Shown: positions 35,138 to 43,202 of the stretch, in pieces | Numbering within the stretch: the first letter of the stretch is position 1 | How the letters are laid out: each line of letters begins with the position of its first letter | Origin: Pedobacter cryoconitis | GTDB taxonomy: Bacteria > Bacteroidota > Bacteroidia > Sphingobacteriales > Sphingobacteriaceae | Assembly (NCBI RefSeq): GCF_014200595.1 | Contig: NZ_JACHCG010000004.1 | Coordinates: 372,001-436,000 of the forward strand | Direction: 5' to 3' | Length of the DNA: 64,000 nt | Translations under genes and position numbers: made by a program | Notes under the pieces: generated by a model | Seen by the model: only the letters and a program-made list of their open reading frames with translations | Told to the model about the DNA's origin: nothing | Databases searched by the model: none

Positions 35138-37038
35138 TACTTATCAAATTTTCTATCAATTTCTGTTAGTGACATCGTCTGGATTACAGGTCTGCCACTG
35201 ATACTAAAGTTTGGCGCTTTACATGCAAATAACTGTTCAATCAACATATTCATCTCTTGCTGACCTAAAACAACACCACTTTTAATCGCACTGTTTTTAG
35301 CCATACTTCTTGCCAGCGCATCTCTTTTATCCAGCTTTAATTCCTGCTGAGAATTCTTAAACCCTTCAATCAAATGTTCAAAAAGCTGAGTTTCATTAAT
35401 CTGGTTACTTCCCAGATCAACAGGAATCCCTTCAATGACCAAAGTATTCTTTCCAAATTCTCTGACCTCAAAGCCCAGGCTCTTGATATCATCCAGCAAA
35501 CTCTTTGCTAACTCATAATCATTCGGACTTAACGTAACTGTCTGTGGAAATAAACTTTGCTGCGAAGCACCTTTACGATCTTCCAGATTGACGCTAAAAC
35601 GTTCATACAATATCCTTTCGTGTGCAGCCTGCTGATCAATCAGCATTAAACCTGACTTAATCTGCGAAATAATATATTTATTATGCAGCTGCATCAGCTG
35701 TTTCTGTATCGGCGCATATTTATCATCCGGCCCATTTCCCGGCAATTCCATTTTAACCTGCTCAGCGGGCTTATCCTTAGAAATCTCATACAATGAACCC
35801 CAATTCTTAGCTACAGGCTGATGATCTCTGCCATCTGAATTTCTGAATCCCGTCTCCGTACCTTTAAAACCAGTTTCCGTTCCCCTGAAACCAGAAGAAC
35901 CAGAACCTTTATCCGTACTCTTGTCAGCAGCGAAAGGATTAAAATCAGGATTAAAACTAATACTTGGCGGAATAATTTCATCCAGATTCTTAGGGCTGAT
36001 CATTCCGCTGAAAGCCGTTTCCTGATCAAAATCAATCGTAGGGCTAATATTAAACCTTCCTAAAGAACGTTTAACCGCAGAATGTATAATCGCATAAATA
36101 GACTTCTCATCCAGGTATTTAATCTCCGTTTTAGTAGGATGTACGTTCACATCAATCTTAGCCGGGTCAATATCTATAAAAAGCACATAAAAAGGGAAGT
36201 TATCATCTGATAACAAGTCCTCATAAGCTTTATTAAGCGCATGGTTCAGATAATTATCCCTGATGAAACGGTTGTTCACAAAAAAGAACTGTTCCCCACG
36301 TGTTTTCTTTGCAAACTGAGGCTTGCCAATAAACCCTTTAAGGTTGATAATGGTGGTGTCCTCCTCTACAGGAATCAGTCTTTCGTTATAATTATTTCCA
36401 AACAGATGGACTATTCTTTGTTTTAAAGCTGACGAAGGCAATCTGAAAATCTCCATTCCATCATGATGCAAACTGAAAGAAATAGCAGGATTAGCCAATG
36501 AAACCCTTTGGAATTCATCGATAATATGCCTCATTTCAGCAGGATTGCTCTTCAGAAAATTGCGTCTTGCCGGTGTATTAAAAAATAAGTTTTTGATACA
36601 TATACTGGTTCCCTGCGGCGTAGCTACAGGTTCCTGTTTAGTTATCGTTGCACCCTCAATCTCGATCAGCGTACCCAGTTCATCTTCATAACGGCGGGTT
36701 TTCATTTCAACCTGTGCAATTGCTGCAATAGATGCCATCGCTTCCCCACGGAAACCCATGGTACGAATAGCAAACAAATCTTCCGCTTTGCGCACTTTTG
36801 AAGTTGCATGACGCTCAAAACACATACGTGCATCAGAAACGCTCATTCCACATCCATTATCGATCACCTGAATAAGTACCTTTCCGGCATCTTTCAAGAT
36901 CAATTGTATCTTATTCGCCCCCGCATCAATGGCATTTTCCATCAACTCTTTCACTGCCGATGCAGGTCGCTGAACTACCTCTCCGGCAGCAATTTGATTC
37001 GCAACACTCTCGGGTAAAAGTTGTATTATATCTGACAT
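35137..37038 (-). CDS. mutL: DNA mismatch repair protein MutL
   Basis: MutL couples MutS mismatch recognition to strand removal. The 633-residue protein has the GHKL ATPase at the N-terminus: QIAAGEVVQRPASAVKELME, NAIDAGANKIQL, IDNGCGMSVSDARMCFERHA, and TMGFRGEAMASIAAIAQVE. A Gly/Ser-rich linker (about 360-420) holds the short repeat GFRGTETGFKGTETGF. The C-terminal endonuclease-like domain has LIDQQAAHERILYERF, where the motif DQHAx2Ex4E has Gln at its third position, and ends KAPNFSISGRPVIQTMSL. Nicking activity is therefore likely but not certain. It heads the operon with the rhomboids. mutS is not in the window. Confidence 0.97.
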   Translation of the reverse strand: MSDIIQLLPESVANQIAAGEVVQRPASAVKELMENAIDAGANKIQLILKDAGKVLIQVIDNGCGMSVSDARMCFERHATSKVRKAEDLFAIRTMGFRGEAMASIAAIAQVEMKTRRYEDELGTLIEIEGATITKQEPVATPQGTSICIKNLFFNTPARRNFLKSNPAEMRHIIDEFQRVSLANPAISFSLHHDGMEIFRLPSSALKQRIVHLFGNNYNERLIPVEEDTTIINLKGFIGKPQFAKKTRGEQFFFVNNRFIRDNYLNHALNKAYEDLLSDDNFPFYVLFIDIDPAKIDVNVHPTKTEIKYLDEKSIYAIIHSAVKRSLGRFNISPTIDFDQETAFSGMISPKNLDEIIPPSISFNPDFNPFAADKSTDKGSGSSGFRGTETGFKGTETGFRNSDGRDHQPVAKNWGSLYEISKDKPAEQVKMELPGNGPDDKYAPIQKQLMQLHNKYIISQIKSGLMLIDQQAAHERILYERFSVNLEDRKGASQQSLFPQTVTLSPNDYELAKSLLDDIKSLGFEVREFGKNTLVIEGIPVDLGSNQINETQLFEHLIEGFKNSQQELKLDKRDALARSMAKNSAIKSGVVLGQQEMNMLIEQLFACKAPNFSISGRPVIQTMSLTEIDRKFDK

Positions 37039-37176
37039 TTAGTTCCTTGGTAAAGGTCGCTAATTTAACGAAAATAAGCCTTATACATAAATCTTTTGAT
37101 TATAAATACCATTTAATGACGAACCCGGTACAAGCTTTTTATATCTTTAGCGTTCTGAATGAACTATAAGCTTTTT

Positions 37177-38994
37177 ATGTACAAAAACAATCTTGTTCAA
37201 ACTATCACCGTTTGTCTTCTTGCGATATCAACCTTCAGTGCCTGTGCACAAGATCACCAAAGAAATGAAGACCTGTTAAAAGTCAACACTAACATCCTTC
37301 AGCATACCGTTTTGCTTAACAATCAGCAGAACATTATCCCTTTGACTTCCTTAGAAAAGAAAAATATTGCCTCAGTGAGCCTGGGTTTCAATTTTCAGAA
37401 TATTTCGGACAGCCTGCTGAATAAATATGCAAAAGTCACTTCTTTCAGCGCTGCAAAATATGAAAATGCACCCGAACTCTTAAAGCTCGAGGACGACCTG
37501 AAATTCTTCAATACCATTATCATTTCCATTCAGGATCTGGAAACAACGAAGCCAAAATATATTAATTTCATCAACTCACTGGCTAAAACCAAATCTGTTA
37601 TTGTTGCCCTGTACGGTCAGCAAACCAACCTCGTCCCCTTTGACTCCCTGAGTGCGCCAATCATTTGGACACAGGACAAAAGCATACAATCGGCTACACT
37701 AATTCCCCAGATGATTTTCGGAGGAATAGCAGCCAGCAATAAATTAACCCGTAACATCTCAGGAAAATACCTTGCCGGATCAGGCTACACAACAGTCGTT
37801 ACCCGCTTAAAATATACCGTTCCCGAAGATGCCGGCGTCAATAGTGATAACCTGCGTGAAATTGATAACATTACTGCCGAAGCCATCGCCGCAAGAGCTG
37901 CACCGGGCATGGTTGTATTGGTGGCAAAAGATGGCAAAGTTATCTTTAACAAAGCCTACGGTACGCATACCTATGGCGGCCCACCGGATAAAGTTACCGA
38001 TATATTTGACCTCGCTTCTATCACTAAAATAACAGCAACCACCCCAATGGTCATGCGTTTAGCAGAGCAAAACAAACTCAAACTGGACACCAATATAGGC
38101 GCCTATATTGCTTTGGCAAGACCAACCGCAATGAATGAAATCCCGGTGCGCGACGTGATGCTGCATCAGGCAGGTTTTATCCCTTACATTGCCTTTCATG
38201 ACGGCGTCAAAGCAACCGATCACAGTCCGGATTCATCCGCAGCTTATCCTACTAAAGTAGCCGATGGATATTTCATCAGAAAAAACTACTTCAAAGACGT
38301 CATGTGGCCACAAATGCTGAATGCCCCGATCAGGACAAGAGGTAAATACGTATATAGTGACATCAGTATGTATGTGATGAAAGACATTGTGGAGCACATT
38401 AGCGGAGAACCCTTAAATATTTACACCTCAGAAAACTTTTACGCTCCCTTAGGTATGCAAACTGCCGGATTCCTGCCAAGAAACAGATTTAGCAGAGATC
38501 AGATTATCCCGACAGAAGACGACACCTATTTCAGAAAAACCCTGTTGGTAGGCTACGTTCATGACCAGGGAGCAGCACTCGTAGGCGGAGTTTCAGGACA
38601 TGCCGGCTTATTTGCCAGCACCAATGATATGGCTATCATGTACCAGATGTTTCTGAACAAAGGAACTTATGGTGGCCAGACCTACTTCAAACCGGGAACC
38701 GTAGAAAATTTCACTGCACAACAATCAAACGTAAGCAGAAGAGGACTGGGATTTGATCGCTGGGACCCAAATCTGGCTAAGAAATATCCTTCCTCAACAG
38801 CCTCTTCACAAACCTACGGACACACTGGTTATACGGGTACGGCAGTCTGGGTAGATCCTGCGAGAGGTTTGGTTTACGTGTTTTTATCGAACCGCGTCAA
38901 CCCCTCAGTCACCAATAAACTAGTAAGCATGGGCATCCGTTCCCGTATTCAGGACGTCATTAACAAAGCAATCGACCAGGGAATGGACAAATAA
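37177..38994 (+). CDS. Serine beta-lactamase-like hydrolase lipoprotein with GH3 C-terminal-type domain
   Basis: About 605 residues from ATG 37177. A lipoprotein signal ends TFSAC at residue 23. Residues about 40-200 (HTVLLNNQQNIIPLTSLEKK, KTKSVIVALYGQQTNLVPFD) resemble the C-terminal domain of family 3 glycosidases. The class C beta-lactamase domain (about 215-600) has SITK (nucleophile Ser about 281, Lys 284) in DIFDLASITKITATTP, a YSD motif in GKYVYSDISMYVM, and GHTGYTGTAVWVDP as the third motif. In many Bacteroidota a full GH3 N-acetylglucosaminidase precedes this pair; here the GH3 catalytic barrel is absent. Likely a cell-surface or periplasmic esterase or peptidase acting on wall material. 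The first ATG at 37159 is less likely because it precedes the signal. Confidence 0.85.
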   Translation: MYKNNLVQTITVCLLAISTFSACAQDHQRNEDLLKVNTNILQHTVLLNNQQNIIPLTSLEKKNIASVSLGFNFQNISDSLLNKYAKVTSFSAAKYENAPELLKLEDDLKFFNTIIISIQDLETTKPKYINFINSLAKTKSVIVALYGQQTNLVPFDSLSAPIIWTQDKSIQSATLIPQMIFGGIAASNKLTRNISGKYLAGSGYTTVVTRLKYTVPEDAGVNSDNLREIDNITAEAIAARAAPGMVVLVAKDGKVIFNKAYGTHTYGGPPDKVTDIFDLASITKITATTPMVMRLAEQNKLKLDTNIGAYIALARPTAMNEIPVRDVMLHQAGFIPYIAFHDGVKATDHSPDSSAAYPTKVADGYFIRKNYFKDVMWPQMLNAPIRTRGKYVYSDISMYVMKDIVEHISGEPLNIYTSENFYAPLGMQTAGFLPRNRFSRDQIIPTEDDTYFRKTLLVGYVHDQGAALVGGVSGHAGLFASTNDMAIMYQMFLNKGTYGGQTYFKPGTVENFTAQQSNVSRRGLGFDRWDPNLAKKYPSSTASSQTYGHTGYTGTAVWVDPARGLVYVFLSNRVNPSVTNKLVSMGIRSRIQDVINKAIDQGMDK

Positions 38995-39071
38995 ACCAAA
39001 AACCTGCAAAAATAAAATCCCTATAAAACAGGGAGATATAAAAATAAACCGATTTTTTTAGAGAAGAGATT

Positions 39072-39101
39072 TTGTATTCAGGATCAATTTTTCTATAATT
39101 G
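39072..39101 (+). promoter_or_regulatory. Promoter of the tRNA-Thr gene
   Basis: TTG at 39072-39074, a 19-nt spacer, and TATAATTG at 39094-39101 (seven of eight matches to TAnnTTTG plus flanks) lie 29 nt before the tRNA 5' end. Confidence 0.65.
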
Positions 39102-39130
39102 CACCCGGTTAGCGAATAACCGGCATTAAA

Positions 39131-39203
<73 letters not shown>

Positions 39204-39212
39204 CGGAATAAC

Positions 39213-39246
39213 AAAAAAGGGTTCATTTTCATGAACCCTTTTTTTA
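39213..39246. terminator. Bidirectional terminator after tRNA-Thr
   Basis: AAAAAAGGGTTCAT and ATGAACCCTTTTTT pair around a TTTC loop, with A and T runs on the two sides. It serves both the tRNA gene and the convergent oxygenase gene. Confidence 0.9.
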
Positions 39247-39259
39247 TGCTTAAGATTTC

Positions 39260-40222
39260 TTACTTCTTCAGGCCTATTTCTCTCAGACGTTCGTCCAGAT
39301 ACTCTCCGGCAGTCATATCAGTATATTGTTTCGGATGCGCTTCATCCACACAAGAATCAAGACTCGTTAAGTCCATATCAGAACGTGGGTGTAAAAAGAA
39401 CGGTACTGAAAAACGTGATGTCTTCATTAACTCTCTTGGAGGGTTAACCACTCTGTGTGTAGTAGAACGAAGCTTATTGTTTGTTAAACGTTGTAACATA
39501 TCACCTACATTCACAACAATATCCGAATGATGTGCTCTGATCGGCAACCACTCATTACTGCGTGTTAATACCTCTAAACCATCAGCACTTGCGCCGATCA
39601 GTAAAGTAATCAGGTTAATATCCTCATGTGCACCAGCTCGGACAGCATCATCAGGTAAAGCATCAGGATTTTCGATCGGGAAGTAATGAATACCTCTCAG
39701 AATAGAATTTCCGTTATGTACATGTTTATCAAAATAATCAATTGGTAAACTTAAATAAGTAGCGATTGCTCTTAACAAGTGTTTCCCATTACTTTCCAGC
39801 TTTTGATAAACCTCGTTTGTTACTTCATTGAAACCAGGAATCTCTTCCAGATACTCATTATCAGGATACTCATATTTAATCGGGTCACCATCAACTACCG
39901 TCTGACCAATTTGCCAGAACTCTTTAAGATCTGCTGTTTTAGCACCCTTGGCTGTTTCTTTACCCGGGCTCGTATAACCACGTTGTCCAGCAAGCTCTGG
40001 CTTTTCGTATTTAGCTTTCTGATCAGCAGGCAAACGAAAAACCCCTTGAATATTCTGATATAATTTATCAATCAATTCCTGGCTTAAGCCATGGTTGGTA
40101 ATCGTTACAAATCCCGAATCATTGAAGGCCCTGCCCAGTTCATCAGAAAATTTTTTACGATCGTGTTCTGTTCCGTCGATATAAGAACCAAGATCTAAGG
40201 TTGGAATATAAGGTGTAGACAT
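39260..40222 (-). CDS. Isopenicillin N synthase-family Fe(II) dioxygenase
   Basis: The 320-residue protein has the N-terminal DIOX_N part (PTLDLGSYIDGTEHDRKKFS, SGFVTITNHGLSQELIDKLY) and the 2-oxoglutarate/Fe(II) oxygenase core. Iron ligands are His 199 and Asp 201 in AHEDINLITLL and His 256 in RSTTHRVVNPP. The 2-oxoglutarate-binding Arg-x-Ser is at 270-272 in SRFSVPFFLHP. RGIHYFPIENPDALPDD is also conserved. Such enzymes hydroxylate or desaturate small molecules; the plant-like form suggests a broad secondary-metabolite role but the substrate is unknown. It is monocistronic, and a TAGTTTTG element on the minus strand (40245-40252) may be its -7. Confidence 0.92.
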   Translation of the reverse strand: MSTPYIPTLDLGSYIDGTEHDRKKFSDELGRAFNDSGFVTITNHGLSQELIDKLYQNIQGVFRLPADQKAKYEKPELAGQRGYTSPGKETAKGAKTADLKEFWQIGQTVVDGDPIKYEYPDNEYLEEIPGFNEVTNEVYQKLESNGKHLLRAIATYLSLPIDYFDKHVHNGNSILRGIHYFPIENPDALPDDAVRAGAHEDINLITLLIGASADGLEVLTRSNEWLPIRAHHSDIVVNVGDMLQRLTNNKLRSTTHRVVNPPRELMKTSRFSVPFFLHPRSDMDLTSLDSCVDEAHPKQYTDMTAGEYLDERLREIGLKK

Positions 40223-40558
40223 AATATTTCTTTAATGTTTGATTCAAAACTATAAAACAATTGTTAATAAAACCCGATAATACGAATTACACCACAGCAT
40301 CATACTAATTTACAACAATTTAAGTTATTAACATTTACCAACACCAACCCTTTTAATCAAGAATATCAGTCAGTCCTGTACTTATTAACATATAGTTATC
40401 AACTCATGTTTTTTTAACCATAATTATCAAATCACCCTTCACATAAACCCCATTTTATCAGTACACTGTCAATTTAGGATAGATACAAAACCACAATCCT
40501 GTCACTCCCGTATTTCTAATCATAAATCCATTAAATTTATATTCTAAACACACACACA
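40223..40558. other. 336-bp A+T-rich divergent intergenic region
   Basis: No gene is seen. It separates the divergent oxygenase and msrA starts. It holds the likely oxygenase -7 (40245-40252, minus) and TAAATTTA near 40534 before msrA. No repeat or strong dyad was noticed. Confidence 0.6.
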
Positions 40559-41158
40559 ATGAAATATCTGGCAATCATAGCTCTCCTGTTTTTCTCGATA
40601 AACAGCGCAGACGCACAGCAGAAAAAACTACAAAAAGCCACCTTCGGCATGGGCTGCTTCTGGTGTTCAGAAGCCCTCTTCCAAAAACTCGATGGAGTAA
40701 CCGCAGTCAGATCCGGCTTTGAAGGAGGCTCCTACCCTAACCCAACCTACGAAGAAGTTTGTTCCGGCGCAACCGGACACGCAGAAGTTATTGAATTTAA
40801 CTATGACCCGGCAAAAATCTCCTATGACGACCTGCTGGAAGTATTCTGGAAAAGCCATGACCCAACAACCTTAAACCGTCAGGGAGCAGATGTCGGCACA
40901 CAATACCGTTCAGTAGTCTTCTATCACACACCCGAACAAAAAACAGCAGCAGAACACTATAAAGCAGAACTCAATAAAACAAACGCTTACGGCAAACCAG
41001 TAGTAACTGAAATCACAAAAGCAGAAACCTTTTATAAAGCAGAAGGCTATCACCAGGATTACTTCAATAAAAATGCTGACCAGCCATATTGCAGATTAGT
41101 CATTCTGCCAAAGCTAGAGAAACTGGAAAAAGTGTTCAAAGCAAAGCTGAAACACTAG
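40559..41158 (+). CDS. msrA: Peptide-methionine (S)-S-oxide reductase, exported
   Basis: MsrA reduces the S form of methionine sulfoxide in proteins. The 199-residue protein has a signal peptide (KYLAIIALLFFSINSADAQQ), so it acts in the periplasm. The catalytic Cys 33 is in ATFGMGCFWCSEALFQKLDG. Also present are GFEGGSYPNPTYEEVCSGAT, HAEVIEFNYDP, QGADVGTQYRSVVFYHT and the end segment FYKAEGYHQDYFNK. The usual MsrA length is about 160-210. No MsrB domain is fused. The plus strand is C-rich here. A nested hairpin follows as terminator. Confidence 0.96.
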   Translation: MKYLAIIALLFFSINSADAQQKKLQKATFGMGCFWCSEALFQKLDGVTAVRSGFEGGSYPNPTYEEVCSGATGHAEVIEFNYDPAKISYDDLLEVFWKSHDPTTLNRQGADVGTQYRSVVFYHTPEQKTAAEHYKAELNKTNAYGKPVVTEITKAETFYKAEGYHQDYFNKNADQPYCRLVILPKLEKLEKVFKAKLKH

Positions 41159-41204
41159 TTAAACAGGAGACTTCTCCAAAACAAGGCTCCAAAATTAGCT
41201 GAAA

Positions 41205-41294
41205 CAGCTAAAAAAAATAAAGCGCCTGTTTTCAGTACATGAATCATTCTTCATGAATTCCAGTACGAAAACAGGCGCTTTATTTTTTTAGCTG
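41205..41294. terminator. Large nested hairpin after msrA (element B)
   Basis: The arms at 41205-41233 and 41267-41294 form a 28-bp stem with a single bulged A. An A run starts the left arm and a T run closes the right arm. The loop contains a second hairpin, CATGAA / TTCATG, and a GTAC pair. It ends the msrA transcript and may act on both strands. Confidence 0.8.
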
Positions 41295-41380
41295 TCCAGT
41301 GAAAACACCTCCCTAACAATTAATCAAAAGATAACACACATCGTTAAAAATCATGAAAACAGTATCCTAATATTGTTCTC

Positions 41381-41923
41381 ATGCAACACATCCACGATGA
41401 CAAGGAACTATTTGCGCAAATAGCACAAGGGAGCAGAAAATCCTTTGACCAGCTATTTCTCAAATACTACAACCCCCTGATCTCGTTCTGCAAAACAACC
41501 GGCTGCGAAGAAAACGACGCAGAAGACGCCGTTTCCGACCTGTTCCTTGACCTTTGGCTCCGCCGCACCACCATCACCATCACTACCTCCCTCAAAGCCT
41601 ACCTCTACGCCGCACTCAGAAACAAAATCAACACCTACTACAGAAACAACAAAAACATCACCCACCTACCCACAGACTACGCCGACCAACTACCAGACTC
41701 CACCCTATCACAACCCGACGAAAAACTATTCCTCAAAGACCGGACAAAGATGATTGAACAAATTATCACTACGCTGCCCGAACAAACAAAAATCGTGTTT
41801 CTGCTCAAATGGAAACACCAGCTCACCGACAAAGAAATCGCAGAAACACTCAACAAAACCCTGCCCACAGTCCGGACTATGATTTACCGCTCCATCCTCT
41901 ACATCCGTGAAAAGATATGTTAA
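41381..41923 (+). CDS. ECF sigma factor, Bacteroidota expansion family (FecI-like)
   Basis: The 180-residue protein has sigma region 2 (ELFAQIAQGSRKSFDQLFLK, YYNPLISFCKTTGCEENDAE, AVSDLFLDLWLRR) and region 4 (IITTLPEQTKIVFLLKWKHQ, LTDKEIAETLNKTLPTVRTM). It starts at ATG 41381, just after TAATATTG at 41368-41375. This group of sigma factors is controlled by FecR-type anti-sigma proteins and outer-membrane receptors. The FecR and SusC genes follow directly, which completes a FecI/R-like circuit. The plus strand is strongly C-rich in this gene. Confidence 0.94.
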   Translation: MQHIHDDKELFAQIAQGSRKSFDQLFLKYYNPLISFCKTTGCEENDAEDAVSDLFLDLWLRRTTITITTSLKAYLYAALRNKINTYYRNNKNITHLPTDYADQLPDSTLSQPDEKLFLKDRTKMIEQIITTLPEQTKIVFLLKWKHQLTDKEIAETLNKTLPTVRTMIYRSILYIREKIC

Positions 41924-42013
41924 ATAAATATTAACCATATTACCATTACATTAAATCGAAAAAACCTGTAAACAAAACCACCCCATTTTGCGACCCCCAT
42001 AAAAAAGGGATAA

Positions 42014-43006
42014 ATGGACGAACACGATTACAGCTTAATTATCGGATACCTCGAAAGCTCAATAACTGACAAAGACGTACACTATCTGCTGCACAAAGTT
42101 CAAAACGACAGCGAATTTGCCGAACGCTTTAACGAAGTAGCTGAAATCTGGAATGCAGGGAAAATAAACCACGACCTGCCCAGAGCAAAACACGCATTAA
42201 AGCGCCTTCACCAACGCATAGAAGCAGTTGAAATCAAAACAAATACAAAAAAAGTAATCAACAAAAAGTTAGCCTGGCTATCAGCCGCCGCAGCAATCCT
42301 TTTCCTGTGCCTTCTTTTTTTCCACACAGAATTCAACAAAACAACCACCCTTACCTATATAGAAAAACACACCGGGGCAGGACAGAAAATGAACATTACA
42401 CTACCAGACGGCTCCCTCGTTGTACTCAACACCCTATCTACCCTAAAAATCCCCTCCAACTACGGAATCCGGAACAGAGAACTTCAACTCAAAGGAGAAG
42501 CCTGGTTTGAAGTAGAAAAGAACCCTCAGAAACCCTTTATCGTTCATACCGGACACATCCAAACCCTTGTTCTCGGTACAAAATTTAACATATCAGGCTA
42601 TCCCGACGACGAAATGGCCAAAGTTTCTTTAGTAGAAGGTAAAGTACAGGTTGACATAGACAATGATACCAGAAAAAGACAAATCCTCAAACCAGGGGAC
42701 CAGCTCATTTACACGAAAAAAGACAGCACATCAGCAATAACCACCTTCATTAAAGACGACGCAGCAGGATGGAAAGACAACCTTTTGACCCTGAACTACG
42801 AAAGCTGGCCGGAAGCTGCAAAGAAAATATCCAGATGGTATAACGTCAAAGTCGAACTTAAAAGCACAGCATTAACAGACTGCAAACTCAAAGGATCATT
42901 TGCCAGCATGTCACTGACCCAGGTCCTCAGACAACTCAGCTATATCTCAGGAATCAGCTGGGAAATACAAGGAAAAACAGTTTATATAACCGGAAAATGC
43001 AACTAA
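42014..43006 (+). CDS. FecR-family anti-sigma factor
   Basis: The 330-residue protein has a cytoplasmic N-terminal sigma-binding part (about 1-85), one transmembrane helix (KLAWLSAAAAILFLCLLFFH), a FecR domain (TGAGQKMNITLPDGSLVVLN, REVQLKGEAWFEVE-like sequence at NRELQLKGEAWFEVEKNPQK) and a C-terminal secretin/TonB-short-type region (LTLNYESWPEAAKKISRWYN, LKGSFASMSLTQVLRQLSYI). It would relay a ligand signal from the SusC receptor to the sigma factor. It is 90 bp downstream of the sigma gene and 196 bp upstream of susC. Confidence 0.94.
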   Translation: MDEHDYSLIIGYLESSITDKDVHYLLHKVQNDSEFAERFNEVAEIWNAGKINHDLPRAKHALKRLHQRIEAVEIKTNTKKVINKKLAWLSAAAAILFLCLLFFHTEFNKTTTLTYIEKHTGAGQKMNITLPDGSLVVLNTLSTLKIPSNYGIRNRELQLKGEAWFEVEKNPQKPFIVHTGHIQTLVLGTKFNISGYPDDEMAKVSLVEGKVQVDIDNDTRKRQILKPGDQLIYTKKDSTSAITTFIKDDAAGWKDNLLTLNYESWPEAAKKISRWYNVKVELKSTALTDCKLKGSFASMSLTQVLRQLSYISGISWEIQGKTVYITGKCN

Positions 43007-43041
43007 CCACAAAACATGATTAAATAAAGCTACAAAAACAC

Positions 43042-43084
43042 AAAAGCCCTGCATACCGATAAGATCGGGACGCAAGGCTCTTTT
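43042..43084 (+). terminator. Imperfect hairpin between fecR-like and susC genes
   Basis: An AAAAGCC / GGCTCTTTT outer stem with mismatches encloses CCGAT/ATCGG. It could end the sigma-FecR transcript or attenuate readthrough into susC. Confidence 0.45.
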
Positions 43085-43202
43085 AATCAGTTCCTGCGAA
43101 GAACTTAATTAAATTATTCAATAATCAAAAGTATGAAAACCTTACGGCAATCCCAAACCCCGGGATCTGCACTGGCCATTTCATGTCAAAACAAACCCAT
43201 TA

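Noticed and set aside
41547..41757. Overlapping frames inside the ECF sigma gene
   Set aside because: His/Thr/Pro-rich text from the C-rich codons of the real gene; shadows only.
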